A stretch of DNA of 64,000 bases from Tolypothrix sp. NIES-4075 (GCF_002218085.1 NZ_BDUC01000003.1:841666-905665); one strand, 5' to 3'; positions 16,899 to 25,778 are shown, counted from the stretch's first letter. Notes: generated from the sequence alone by a model not told the origin. Translations and numbers: made by a program.

Positions 16899-17483
16899 TT
16901 ACCAAACTTTACTTGTATTCAATACAAAACCAGGTAAAATGCGATCGCCACTTATGTTATCAGGATTTTCTAAACATTCCTCTGGTTGACCCGGACGATA
17001 AATATAGACTCTACGATTCTTGCGGTCAATCAACCAACCTAGCTGTATTCCCGGTTCCTGCATATATTCTTCCATTTTTTCCTTCAAAGGTTGCAGGTTA
17101 TCCGAAGCTGACCTGAGTTCAATGACAAAATCAGGACAAATCGGTGCAAACTTTTGCTGCTGTTCGCTTGAGAGAGTATTCCAACGTTCTAATTTAATCC
17201 AGGAAACATCTGGAGAACGATTCGCACCCGTTGACAGCTTAAACCCCGTACTAGAGTCAAAACAAATACCCGTGCCATCTTGTTCTGCCCAAATTCCTAC
17301 CTGTAAAGCAATATTAAAGTTACTATTTCCTGCTTCTGAACCAGTTGGGGGCATAATTGAGATTTCTCCAAGTTGATTCCGCTCAATGCGTAAGTCACGA
17401 TTCACCTGACAGAACTCGAAGAATTGTTCGTCTGTCATTTGCATTGATGGCGGAATTAGCACGACAATAGGAGATGAAAGCAT
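16899..17483 (-). CDS. Uma2-family (DUF820) endonuclease-like protein, copy 1
   Basis: A 194-residue protein of the Uma2 family, a PD-(D/E)xK nuclease-like fold that is strongly expanded in cyanobacteria. Visible: SPDVSWIKLERW, the catalytic-like strand PDFVIELRSASDNL, LGWLIDRKNRRVYIYRPG and the C-terminal LPGFVL. The biological role of these proteins is unsettled. GGGAG lies before the ATG. A paralogue at 22809-23393 differs at about 29 of 194 positions and has the same orientation; the two flank two dynamin-like genes. Confidence 0.88.
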   Translation of the reverse strand: MLSSPIVVLIPPSMQMTDEQFFEFCQVNRDLRIERNQLGEISIMPPTGSEAGNSNFNIALQVGIWAEQDGTGICFDSSTGFKLSTGANRSPDVSWIKLERWNTLSSEQQQKFAPICPDFVIELRSASDNLQPLKEKMEEYMQEPGIQLGWLIDRKNRRVYIYRPGQPEECLENPDNISGDRILPGFVLNTSKVW

Positions 17484-17755
17484 AATTTACTCCCTTTTTT
17501 ATTTTTTATTTTCACTTTCTTTTAGCTTTTTTGGTAAATCTCAGGTAGGTTTACGCGAAATTTTGACTACAAATTTCTGGAACTCAAGTTGTTCTTGCTG
17601 AATCTAATATCTAAGTAATTTTACTTTTTATTTTTTTAGCTTAATAAGCAATTTAAACTTAATTTTGGTAATATTACTGATTTTATTGAGTTAAATGTCA
17701 ATTAGTATACAGTATTGTTTAATTGAAGAATGCTGTCATCATTTTATTGTCCTAG

Positions 17756-18094
17756 ATGGGGTGGACATCAATGAAATCAGAAAGCGATCATTATAATGAA
17801 CTCGAACGTCGAGAAAAAGAACTGCGACAACGAGAAGTTGAAATACGACTCCGGGAAATGGAAGCTGATATCTATGCTGACAATACACCTATTTATAAAA
17901 CTGTTAAACATCAGCCAGAAAATTCTCGAAAACTTTTGAGGAAAAAAGTTATTCTCGCTGCGAAGCTTGTCGCTATCGGTGTTGCAGCGCTGGTTGCTGT
18001 GAAAATAGCTTCAATTGTCGCAGGGATTATAATTGTCACTGCGCTGACGTGGATATCTTACAAACTATTTTTTGATTCTAAAAAAAAGCCTTAA
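17756..18094 (+). CDS. Small membrane protein with coiled coil, ahead of a dynamin gene
   Basis: A 112-residue protein. The first half is a charged helix (ELERREKELRQREVEIRLREM), and the second half is a hydrophobic region of about 45 residues (VILAAKLVAIGVAALVAVKIASIVAGIIIVTALTW in two parts) that can form one hairpin or two membrane helices, ending in a Lys-rich tail. I know no family. It stops 18 bases before the dynamin-like gene, so the two are probably co-transcribed, and it may act as its membrane partner. ATG 17771 (MKSESDH) is an alternative start. The 270 bases upstream are AT-rich with no gene. Confidence 0.6.
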   Translation: MGWTSMKSESDHYNELERREKELRQREVEIRLREMEADIYADNTPIYKTVKHQPENSRKLLRKKVILAAKLVAIGVAALVAVKIASIVAGIIIVTALTWISYKLFFDSKKKP

Positions 18095-18112
18095 ATTAGG
18101 GATGCAATCATC

Positions 18113-20188
18113 ATGAATGCTCAAGTTGATACTGACAAATTCATTAACGATTTAGAGCGTGTTGCTCAAGTGCGCTCAGAAATTTCGGTTTGTTTGAGTA
18201 ATATTGCTCTGACAATTACTAAAGCTGAATTAGACGTAAATACATCAGGAAAGCTTAGTTTAGAACGAGATATTGAAGATATTACGATAGCGAGTAAAAA
18301 TCTCAAAAACGGTGTATTTCGGCTTTTAGTTTTAGGAGATATGAAACGCGGAAAAAGCACCTTTCTCAACGCTTTGATTGGGGAGAATCTATTACCGAGT
18401 GATGTGAATCCCTGTACCGCAGTATTAACAGTGTTGCGATATGGTTCAAAAAAGAAAGTTACTGTTCATTTTAATGATGGCAAAAGTCCTCAAGAGCTAG
18501 ATTTTGCCAGCTTTAAATATAAATATACTATCGACCCGACTGAAGCGAAGAAATTAGAACAAGAGAAAAAACAAGCATTTCCTGACGTTGATTATGCAGT
18601 TGTAGAGTATCCTTTACCGTTGTTAGAAAAGGGAATTGAAATTGTTGATAGTCCGGGTTTGAATGATACAGAAGCGCGAAACGAATTATCGTTAGGTTAT
18701 ATTAATAATTGTCATGCAATTCTCTTTGTGATGAGAGCGTCGCAACCTTGCACTTTGGGTGAGCGTCGCTATTTAGAAAATTATATTAAAGGTCGAGGAT
18801 TGACTGTTTTCTTTTTAATCAATGCTTGGGATCAGGTGAAAGAATCATTGATCGATCCGGATGATGAAGAAGAATTAAAAGCTTCTGAAGACAGATTGCG
18901 GCAAGTATTCAGCGCAAATCTGGCAGAATATTGCTATGTAGATGGGCAAAATGTTTACGAAGAGCGTGTATTTGAGGTTTCGTCAATTCAAGCATTAAGA
19001 CGACGGTTAAAAAATCCCCAAGCTGGGTTAAAAAAAACTGGCTTTGGAGAATTTATGCAAGCGCTGAATACTTTTTTGACTAGAGAACGTGCGATCGCCG
19101 AATTGCGTCAAGTTAGAACTTTAGCTAGAGGTGCTTGCAATCATACCCGCGAAGCAATTGAAAGGAGAATACCATTACTTGACCAAGATGTCAACGAATT
19201 GAAAAAAAGAATTGATTCAGTTGAGCCAGAATTTAGTAAACTGACAAATATTCGCGATGAATTTCAAGCGGAAATTATCAAAACTAGAGATAATCAAGCG
19301 AGAGCGATCGCTGATTCTTTTCGCAGCTACGTTTTAAATTTAGGCAATACCTTTGAAACTGATTTCTTGCGCTATCAACCCGAATTAAATCTGTTTGATT
19401 TTCTCAGCAGCGGTAAGCGCGAAGCATTTAATTCTGCACTTAAAAAAGCCTTTGAACAGTATATCACCGATAAATTTGCCGCTTGGACATTAACAGCTGA
19501 AAACGAGATAAATGCAGCTTTCAAACAACTTACTCGCAGCGCTTCCCAATATGGTACATCTTACAGTCAAGTCACAGACCAAATCACAGAAAAGCTAACT
19601 GGAGAAAAGGTCAAACTTAATTCTACCACTACTGAAGATGATAAGTCACCTTCATGGGCAAAATGGGCAATGGGGTTATTATCTTTATCTAGAGGAAATC
19701 TTGCCGGCTTTGCAATGGCAGGTGCAGGATTTGATTGGAAAAATATTTTGTTAAACTACTTTACTGTAATTGGTATTGGTGGGATAATTACAGCAGTCAC
19801 AGGCGTTTTTCTCGGACCAATCGGATTTGCTTTACTTGGATTGGGTGTAGGATTTTTGCAAGCAGATCAAGCGCGGAAAGAGTTAGTGAAAACAGCAAAA
19901 AAAGAGTTAGTAAAATATCTGCCGCAAGTAGCACAGGAACAATCCAAAACTGTTCATGATGCAGTCAAAGAGTGTTTTGACTCTTATGAAAGAGAAGTGA
20001 GCAAGCGAATTAACGATGATATCGCTTCTCGCAAATCTGAGTTAGATAATTTACTTCAGCAAAAAACAACACGCGAGATTAATCGAGAAAGCGAGTTAAA
20101 ACGGTTAAATAATTTGCAAGAAGATGTAATATTTCAATTGCAGAAAATTGAAGCAGCGTATAGCAATTTGTTAGCTTATTACAGCTAA
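18113..20188 (+). CDS. Dynamin-like GTPase with membrane paddle
   Basis: A 691-residue GTPase. Motifs: P-loop GDMKRGKST (75-83), T102 as likely switch I, DSPG (179-182) and NAWD (237-240) as the base-recognition motif. A helical stalk with coiled coil follows (about 340-420). At about 545-600 lies a hydrophobic hairpin (VIGIGGIITAVTGVFLGPIG and GFALLGLGVGFL), which is where the bacterial dynamin-like protein of Nostoc has its lipid-binding paddle. A C-terminal coiled coil ends the protein. This is the layout of bacterial dynamin-like proteins that assemble on and fuse or bend membranes. It pairs with the J-domain dynamin 312 bases downstream; such pairs often act as heteromers. Confidence 0.88.
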   Translation: MNAQVDTDKFINDLERVAQVRSEISVCLSNIALTITKAELDVNTSGKLSLERDIEDITIASKNLKNGVFRLLVLGDMKRGKSTFLNALIGENLLPSDVNPCTAVLTVLRYGSKKKVTVHFNDGKSPQELDFASFKYKYTIDPTEAKKLEQEKKQAFPDVDYAVVEYPLPLLEKGIEIVDSPGLNDTEARNELSLGYINNCHAILFVMRASQPCTLGERRYLENYIKGRGLTVFFLINAWDQVKESLIDPDDEEELKASEDRLRQVFSANLAEYCYVDGQNVYEERVFEVSSIQALRRRLKNPQAGLKKTGFGEFMQALNTFLTRERAIAELRQVRTLARGACNHTREAIERRIPLLDQDVNELKKRIDSVEPEFSKLTNIRDEFQAEIIKTRDNQARAIADSFRSYVLNLGNTFETDFLRYQPELNLFDFLSSGKREAFNSALKKAFEQYITDKFAAWTLTAENEINAAFKQLTRSASQYGTSYSQVTDQITEKLTGEKVKLNSTTTEDDKSPSWAKWAMGLLSLSRGNLAGFAMAGAGFDWKNILLNYFTVIGIGGIITAVTGVFLGPIGFALLGLGVGFLQADQARKELVKTAKKELVKYLPQVAQEQSKTVHDAVKECFDSYEREVSKRINDDIASRKSELDNLLQQKTTREINRESELKRLNNLQEDVIFQLQKIEAAYSNLLAYYS

Positions 20189-20227
20189 CGGAAAACCTAA
20201 CCCCCTTCTCTTGTAAATTTTAATCCC

Positions 20228-20317
20228 AGGACTTACGCAAATAAATGAAAAAACGAACCACAGAGGGACAGAGAACACAGAGCAATGAGGAAGAGAGAGA
20301 ATTTTTGCGTAAGTCCT
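20228..20317. mobile_element. 90-bp MITE-like element with 14-bp terminal inverted repeats
   Basis: Perfect terminal inverted repeats AGGACTTACGCAAA (20228-20241) and TTTGCGTAAGTCCT (20304-20317). The inside has ATGAAAAAACGAACC and purine-rich sequence but no gene. A related element lies at 60227-60346. Such non-autonomous elements are moved by transposases encoded elsewhere; no transposase is visible in this window. Confidence 0.75.
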
Positions 20318-20381
20318 AAATCCCTTCCCCCTGTAGACTACGGTGTACACACAAGTCATCGAATTACCCAAAAAACTTGAA

Positions 20382-20467
20382 AAACCTCACCCTGTCCGTT
20401 CCGGACATCCCTCTCGTTGGCAAGGAGAGGGAAAGATTTACCCTTGGGTAAAGCGAGGGTGAGGTTT
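20382..20467. repeat. Inverted-repeat element AAACCTCACCCT ... AGGGTGAGGTTT
   Basis: A perfect 12-base inverted repeat closes an 86-base element with inner palindromic stretches (TCCGTTCCGGA and CTCTC ... GAGAG). It lies just before the J-domain dynamin gene and may separate it transcriptionally from the first dynamin gene. Confidence 0.65.
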
Positions 20468-20500
20468 CTGTGGTTATGAGAAAACTACTGAAACTGTCTT

Positions 20501-22687
20501 ATGCAACAAAATGAAGTGTACAAAAAACTTTCTGATTCTCTCAAGTCTGCATCTGCATTACTCGATATAGACCGCAAATCACAACTTTATCAAGATATAA
20601 TTGCTATTTCCAACCACTTAGCAAATCCCAGCTTTCGGATTGGGGTATTTGGTCCATTTAATCATGGTAAGTCAACTTTGCTAAATGCGATGTTGGGAAA
20701 TCGCACTTTACCTATTGATTTAATTCCCACCACAGGTGCAGCGATTACTGTCAAGTATGGTACTGACTTGCAAACTCGCATCATCTTAATAGATGGTACA
20801 GAAATCTATCGCAGTGGAACGGAAATTTTAAAAGAATTCGCAATTCTTGATAATAACAGACAAATGCGAAAAGATGTTGCATCTGTAGAAGTTTTTTGTC
20901 CTCATCCTTTTTTAGAAACGGGTGTAGAATTTCTCGATTTACCGGGAACGAATGATAGGGAAGAACAAGATAATTTAGTGAAAGAGCAGCTATTAAGTGC
21001 AGATTTAGTAATACAATTACTGGATGCACGCAAATTGATGACTTTAGGTGAGCGCGAAAATTTGCGAGATTGGCTATTAGATCGCAAGATTAAGACAGTG
21101 ATTTTTGTCGCGAATTTTCTTAACTTACTCGAACCCGATGAACAAAAACAAGTCCAAAATCGCTTGTTGTTTGTTGCGGAAAGTTTTCGAGCGGAATTAC
21201 CTGCGGGTTTTAGCAATTTATATCGCGTTGATGCTTTACCGGCTTTAAGAGCAAGATTAAAAGGTGATGTAACTCAAGCTAGCAGTAGCGGTTTAGTAGC
21301 TTTTGAATCAGCTTTGCAAAATATTGTAGGGATACTGCAACAAAATCGCGGTGGTGTGCGTTTACCAAGAGTGCAGGCGATCGCTTCTCAAATTATACTA
21401 TCATTAAAAGCGAAAATTGACCCCCTCGCTAGTGAAATTAAATCTATTGATGATAAAAACAAAGCCAAAATTGAAATTAAACAAAAAGCGGAAAAATTAA
21501 TTCAAAAAGGCTTTAATACAAGCGTTGCTGAGTTACGCGGTTGGCTATCTTTACCGAATCTACTAATAAAATATCAAACTGATGCCGCAGTTGCCTTAGC
21601 AGAAAATAACTTTAAATCTTGGCAAGCAAGCACTTTAAAAAAAGATTTGACAGAATTGCAATTAGCTGTAGTCAAATGGCTTTATCAAGCTTATGAATTC
21701 TTTCAACAAGAAAGACCAGAAGATTTATTAATTTGCTTCCCAAACGTTCCCCAAATTACTCTACCTCCTAAGCCTAGCAATACCGATGATTTGAGTGAAA
21801 CAGGTTCTATAGCCGTTGGTAGTGGTATTGGTTGGTTGTTAGGTGGTCCCGTTGGAGCGGCTGTAGTTGGCAGTATTTCTTATATATTAAATAAGAATAT
21901 ACAAAAACAAGATGAAAAATCAGCAACCGAATCTTATCATCAACAAGTTGCCCAAATTTGTATAACAGCAGCTGAAAGTTATTTATCACGCTTCAGCAGT
22001 CAAGGTTTATCAATCTTGGCTGAATATGAAAATAAAGCAGACAAAGTAATTAAATTTGAAGTTACTAAAGAACCGCTAGAACTTATAAATAAACGCCAAG
22101 AATTGCAGCAGTTACAAAATGTTTTTAATCAGTTATTGCAAGAGTTAGAAAGAGCGAATATACCTTCAAATTATCAACCGTATCCAGATAGGGGAGACAA
22201 GGAGACAAGGGGACAAGGGGACAAGGAGAATAATTCTTTCCCCCCCTTCCCACGCCAGTCGCCTCAACGGAGGGAACCTCCGCACAGCGCTGGCTCCTCA
22301 ACCCCACTTCGTGGGGACGCATGTGCCCCCCCTCTCCCCATCCCCCCCTCATCCCCAACCCCAGAACAAGTTGAAGCGCAATTTCGCGCTTGGGAACTTG
22401 ATGAAGAAATAGCGCAAATGAAAGCGGAAATGGGTTCAACTGGTAAACAGCAAAATAAAACTCAAAGCAATAAAACACAAGCGGAAAAAAACAAAAATTC
22501 TCGCGCTTATGCAACTTTAGAAGTGCAATCTAATGCTTCATTTGCTGAGGTGAAACAGGCTTATAGAATTTTAGTAAAAAAATGGCATCCAGATTTATTT
22601 GTTGACAAGCCACAACTACAAAAAGAAGCGCAAGAAAAAATGCGGCTGATTAATGAAGCGTACACAATATTATCTGAAAAAAAATAG
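20501..22687 (+). CDS. Dynamin-like GTPase fused to a C-terminal J domain
   Basis: A 728-residue protein. The GTPase part has P-loop GPFNHGKST (51-59), a switch threonine near 77-78 and DLPG (146-149). The base-recognition motif is degenerate (VANFLN instead of NKxD). A helical stalk and a glycine-rich hydrophobic patch (about 432-462, GSGIGWLLGGPVGAAVVGSI) follow, then coiled coil. Residues 666-728 are a J domain with the HPD tripeptide at 696-698, which would recruit and stimulate an Hsp70 (DnaK). Between stalk and J domain is a Pro/Gly/Arg-rich linker encoded by intergenic-type repeat DNA (22185-22370). An Hsp70-driven assembly or disassembly of the dynamin coat is a reasonable inference; it is not shown. 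Confidence 0.85.
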   Translation: MQQNEVYKKLSDSLKSASALLDIDRKSQLYQDIIAISNHLANPSFRIGVFGPFNHGKSTLLNAMLGNRTLPIDLIPTTGAAITVKYGTDLQTRIILIDGTEIYRSGTEILKEFAILDNNRQMRKDVASVEVFCPHPFLETGVEFLDLPGTNDREEQDNLVKEQLLSADLVIQLLDARKLMTLGERENLRDWLLDRKIKTVIFVANFLNLLEPDEQKQVQNRLLFVAESFRAELPAGFSNLYRVDALPALRARLKGDVTQASSSGLVAFESALQNIVGILQQNRGGVRLPRVQAIASQIILSLKAKIDPLASEIKSIDDKNKAKIEIKQKAEKLIQKGFNTSVAELRGWLSLPNLLIKYQTDAAVALAENNFKSWQASTLKKDLTELQLAVVKWLYQAYEFFQQERPEDLLICFPNVPQITLPPKPSNTDDLSETGSIAVGSGIGWLLGGPVGAAVVGSISYILNKNIQKQDEKSATESYHQQVAQICITAAESYLSRFSSQGLSILAEYENKADKVIKFEVTKEPLELINKRQELQQLQNVFNQLLQELERANIPSNYQPYPDRGDKETRGQGDKENNSFPPFPRQSPQRREPPHSAGSSTPLRGDACAPPLPIPPSSPTPEQVEAQFRAWELDEEIAQMKAEMGSTGKQQNKTQSNKTQAEKNKNSRAYATLEVQSNASFAEVKQAYRILVKKWHPDLFVDKPQLQKEAQEKMRLINEAYTILSEKK
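22185..22370. repeat. Intergenic-type low-complexity repeat inside the dynamin-J gene
   Basis: The stretch GGGGACAAGGGGACAAGG, followed by C-rich tracts and a palindrome CCCCAC-TTC-GTGGGG, is the same kind of sequence found between genes elsewhere in the window (12700-12850, 14030-14090, 28470-28525, 32280-32410). Here it is translated in frame as a Pro/Arg/Gly-rich linker of about 60 residues. Confidence 0.7.
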
Positions 22688-22730
22688 CTAAACCTTGTCT
22701 ACCTTGAGAACCGTAGTTTTCTACCAAGAC

Positions 22731-22770
22731 TTTGAGATTGCTTCCTTACGTCGCAATGACACATCTCAAA
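22731..22770. repeat. Hairpin TTTGAGAT ... ATCTCAAA
   Basis: An 8-base inverted repeat around tgcttccttacgtcgcaatgacac, with a smaller TTGC/GCAA pairing inside. It lies 44 bases after the dynamin-J stop codon, between convergent genes. It resembles dispersed palindromes of the type ATTGCTTC ... CGCAATGACA and may serve as a two-way terminator. Confidence 0.5.
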
Positions 22771-22808
22771 TAATTATAAACTCCAGGTTTCAACATGGAC
22801 GAGGTTTA

Positions 22809-23393
22809 TTACCAAACTTTATTCATATTAAGAACAAATCCAGGTAATACCATCTCGCCACTAATACTAGCAGGATTTTCTAGACATTCTTCTGGTTGAC
22901 CCGGACGATAAATATAAACTTTGCGATTGTTGCGGTCAATCAACCAGCCTAGTTGTATTCCAGGTTCCCTCATATATTCTTCCATTTTATCCTTCAAAGG
23001 TTGCAGGTTATCAGAAGCTGATCTGAGTTCAATTACAAAATCTGGACAAATTGGTGCAAACCTTTGCTGCTGTTCGCGGTTAAGAGTATTCCACCGTTCT
23101 AACTTAATCCAGGAAACATCAGGAGAACGATCCGCACCTGTTGATAACTTGAATCCCGTGCTGGAGTCAAAACAAATACCTGTACCATCTTTTTCTGCCC
23201 AAATATATAACTGTCCGGCTAAATTGAAGTTACGATTTCCTGTCTCTGACCCAGTTGGGGGCATAATTGATATTTCTCCAAGTTTATTCCGCTCAATGCG
23301 TAAGTCACTATTCACTTGACAAAACTCAAAAAATTGCTCGTCTGTCATTTGCATTGATGGCGGAAGTTGCAATATCAAAGGAGATGAAAGCAT
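22809..23393 (-). CDS. Uma2-family (DUF820) endonuclease-like protein, copy 2
   Basis: A 194-residue paralogue of the protein at 16899-17483, about 85% identical by residue count, with the same strand, length and motifs (SPDVSWIKLERW, PDFVIELRSASDNL, GWLIDRNNRKVYIY, LPGFVL). Most differences are near the N-terminus and in exposed-looking positions, so the fold is surely kept. The two copies form direct repeats about 5.9 kb apart around the small membrane protein and the two dynamin-like genes. Confidence 0.88.
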   Translation of the reverse strand: MLSSPLILQLPPSMQMTDEQFFEFCQVNSDLRIERNKLGEISIMPPTGSETGNRNFNLAGQLYIWAEKDGTGICFDSSTGFKLSTGADRSPDVSWIKLERWNTLNREQQQRFAPICPDFVIELRSASDNLQPLKDKMEEYMREPGIQLGWLIDRNNRKVYIYRPGQPEECLENPASISGEMVLPGFVLNMNKVW

Positions 23394-23452
23394 AATACTT
23401 AACCTTACTCACTTTTATTCTTTATTTTCACGCAAATACCCCATAAAAGTGA

Positions 23453-23476
23453 AAGGTAGGGCATATACCCTACCTT
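23453..23476. terminator. Hairpin AAGGTAGGG/CCCTACCTT
   Basis: A 9-base perfect stem with a 6-base loop (catata), placed between the Uma2 gene start and the end of the peroxiredoxin gene. On the minus strand it would follow the peroxiredoxin transcript by about 140 bases; there is no strong T-run. Confidence 0.4.
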
Positions 23477-23512
23477 GCTTTCTTAAGTTATTTCCGGATT
23501 CACAAAAAAGGG

Positions 23513-23612
23513 GTAATGGGTAATCGGGAATGGGTAATAGGTAATGGGTAATCGGGAATGGGAAATGCCCAATGCCCAATGCCCAATGCCCAATTACCTA
23601 TTCCCCTTTCCC
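23513..23612. repeat. Heptamer tandem repeats (GGTAATG / CCCAATG)
   Basis: Degenerate 7-base units: gggtaat, gggaatg, then four copies of cccaatg, then taccta. The two halves are partly complementary and could fold on each other. It directly follows the peroxiredoxin stop codon on the minus strand. Confidence 0.7.
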
Positions 23613-23615
23613 CTT

Positions 23616-24254
23616 CTACTTGTTCGGCTGAGGAGTCATCCGCAAATAAGGCTTGACTTCCTCATAACCTTTGGGGAATTTCTGCTTCAGAACTTCTGGA
23701 TCTTTCAGCGAGGGGACAATTACGACATCTTCGCCGTCTTTCCAGTCAGCTGGTGTGGCTACGCTGTAGTTATCAGTTAGTTGCAGTGAATCAATCACCC
23801 GCAGAATTTCATCAAAGTTGCGTCCGGTGCTGGGGGGATAGGTGAAGCTGAGACGCAGTTTTTTATCCGGATCGATAACGAAGACTGATCGCACTGTTAC
23901 AGTATTAGCAGCGTTGGGGTGGATCATATCGTAAAGGTCAGAAACTTGACGATCTGGATCTGCCAAAATCGGATAGTTAAGGGTGGTGTTTTGAGTTTCT
24001 TCGATATCTCCTACCCATCCTTTGTGGGAGTCAACATCATCAACGCTAAGAGCGATCGCTTTCACGTTGCGCTTGTCAAATTCTGGTTTCAGTTTGGCAA
24101 CTGTACCTAATTCGGTGGTGCAAACAGGTGTAAAGTCTGCGGGGTGCGAAAATAGCACTACCCAGCTATCACCTGCCCAATCGTAAAAATTTATGTTGCC
24201 GTGTGTAGAGGCTTGCGTAAAGTTGGGTACTGTGTCACCTAGACGGAGAGTCAT
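23616..24254 (-). CDS. 1-Cys peroxiredoxin (Prx6 type)
   Basis: A 212-residue thiol peroxidase. The peroxidatic Cys45 is in SHPADFTPVCTTELG. The C-terminal half carries the Prx6-specific dimerisation domain (YPPSTGRNFDEILRVIDSLQLTD, VATPADWKDGEDVVIVPSL). There is no resolving cysteine, so it is of the 1-Cys type, reducing hydrogen peroxide and alkyl peroxides in the cytoplasm. In heterocystous cyanobacteria 1-Cys peroxiredoxins have been linked to stress. It is monocistronic, ending in a repeat array. Confidence 0.93.
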   Translation of the reverse strand: MTLRLGDTVPNFTQASTHGNINFYDWAGDSWVVLFSHPADFTPVCTTELGTVAKLKPEFDKRNVKAIALSVDDVDSHKGWVGDIEETQNTTLNYPILADPDRQVSDLYDMIHPNAANTVTVRSVFVIDPDKKLRLSFTYPPSTGRNFDEILRVIDSLQLTDNYSVATPADWKDGEDVVIVPSLKDPEVLKQKFPKGYEEVKPYLRMTPQPNK

Positions 24255-24571
24255 GTCAGATTCCCTGTGGTTATAAAGGCATAAAGTATTGTACTATGCG
24301 ATCGCCACACATAACCCCGGTTGCCCAATCGGGCTTTGGCGGTTTGCAACAAAATTTTAAGTTATATTGTTTACTGTAAAGAAGTTAAATTTGATGTCAA
24401 GAAGAAGGGTGTGGGGTGTAGGGAAAATCAGTAGGGGCTTGAACCCACCACGCTCTTTAAGACCACTGAATCTAAGATTGAGTGGGGGCTTGTACCCCTT
24501 TGTTGCATGGTTAGAGTGTACCGCAACAACACGATTTTCATGAATTCTTCCCACACCCTACACCCTACCCC
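24255..24571. other. Gene-free spacer with repeats
   Basis: About 320 bases between the peroxiredoxin start and the end of the glycosyltransferase. It holds one HIP1-type site (gcgatcgcc), GGGTGTGGGGTGTAGGG near 24410 and its approximate complement (CCTACACCCTACCCCCTACACCC) at 24554-24580, and a GGGGCTTG-AACCC pattern repeated at 24434 and 24484. I see no convincing gene or RNA. Confidence 0.6.
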
Positions 24572-25753
24572 CTACACCCTAGTTTTGGTCAAAATTTGAT
24601 TGTATGCTTGGATCGTTTGACGAGCGATCGCTTGCCAACTAAAGTTTTGCAATGCATATTCTTGGGCACGCAATCCCCGACGCCGACATTCTGCGGGGTT
24701 TTGCAAAGCTTCTCGCAACAATTCTACAAGCGATTGTACATCTGTTGTACCCACCCACCCAGATTCGCTATCGCGCACTTGATGCCAAATATGCACTTGG
24801 TCTGAGATAATTACAGGTACTTGCGCTACCATCGCCTCAGCGACAGCAATCCCGAAATTTTCATAATACGATGGCAAGACAAATAAATCTGCGGCTTGCA
24901 GTAAAGCTGATTTTAATTCACCCGTGACAAAACCAGTAATCGTGGTGTGCGATCGCAGAGGTGAATTTTGTATCTGCAATCTTATCTTTTCTTCATAATC
25001 TGGATCTTGAGGATTCGTTCCCGCTAAGACAAAATAAAAATTCCCACCTTCAGCCAACAGCTTTTCCAAAGCCGGAATCAGTAGATTTAACCCTTTTTTC
25101 GGGTCAATCCGCGACATAAAAAGCACCAAAGGCACATCAAAAGGGATACCAAACCGACTCCGAATAGCATTCCCCCCCTCTCCTCCAGCGGGAATAACAC
25201 CCAAAGGAATCACCAAATCATGCGTAGAAACTCCAAATCGTTCTGATATTTTTGCTTCTTGATCGCTGGTAAAATGAATTGCTGCTGCACCCGCTAAATT
25301 TGCCCGTTCTAATATTGTCGCGTAAAGCTGTTTTAATTGCTTTTTCTTGCGTAAATCAGCCGGGTCGAGAGTACCCAAAGGACGCAAAATGTAAGGTAAA
25401 TTTTTCTGCCGGCACACAGTCGCAGCCGCACTACTTATAGGAGAGAATAAAGCATGAATATGTGCCAAGTCAAATTCATGAGCGTGATTATTTAACCACT
25501 TTAATAAATCAAGAGAAAACTTATAACGACGAAACGGCGAACAACGAAAGTAAATTATTTCATAACCATCTTGTTTCACCTGGCAATTTAAGGGAACATC
25601 CAAAGGTTTTTGACCAGAATCACCATTACTATCTGTAGTGAGAATAGTAACTTTTACATTTTCTTGTGCCAATGCCGAAGACAGTCCTAATACCATTTGA
25701 CTAGGACCACCGTAAATCAGAGAAATGGAAGGGACAATTTGCAGAATTCGCAT
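24572..25753 (-). CDS. hpsP: Glycosyltransferase family 4, HpsP-like
   Basis: A 393-residue GT-B glycosyltransferase. The N-terminus MRILQIVPS-x-S-x2-YGGPSQMVLGL is the usual acceptor-side Rossmann start. The C-terminal donor domain has LFMSRIDPKKGLNLLIPAL and the family EX7E-type motif PSYYENFGIAVAEAMVAQVPVI. An in-frame upstream ATG at 25831 would add 26 residues partly made of repeat DNA, so ATG 25753 is chosen. It is the last gene of a four-gene minus-strand block (membrane protein, GT2, GT4, GT4). That order matches the hpsL-N-O-P set of hormogonium polysaccharide synthesis in Nostoc; assignment to HpsP rests on order and size. Confidence 0.8.
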   Translation of the reverse strand: MRILQIVPSISLIYGGPSQMVLGLSSALAQENVKVTILTTDSNGDSGQKPLDVPLNCQVKQDGYEIIYFRCSPFRRYKFSLDLLKWLNNHAHEFDLAHIHALFSPISSAAATVCRQKNLPYILRPLGTLDPADLRKKKQLKQLYATILERANLAGAAAIHFTSDQEAKISERFGVSTHDLVIPLGVIPAGGEGGNAIRSRFGIPFDVPLVLFMSRIDPKKGLNLLIPALEKLLAEGGNFYFVLAGTNPQDPDYEEKIRLQIQNSPLRSHTTITGFVTGELKSALLQAADLFVLPSYYENFGIAVAEAMVAQVPVIISDQVHIWHQVRDSESGWVGTTDVQSLVELLREALQNPAECRRRGLRAQEYALQNFSWQAIARQTIQAYNQILTKTRV

Positions 25754-25778
25754 TTTTATTAGTTGTTGTTTGTTCGTA

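Noticed and set aside
24357..24554. Minus-strand reading frame in the spacer before the peroxiredoxin
   Set aside because: Low-complexity and repeat-rich, no family features, no ribosome-binding site.
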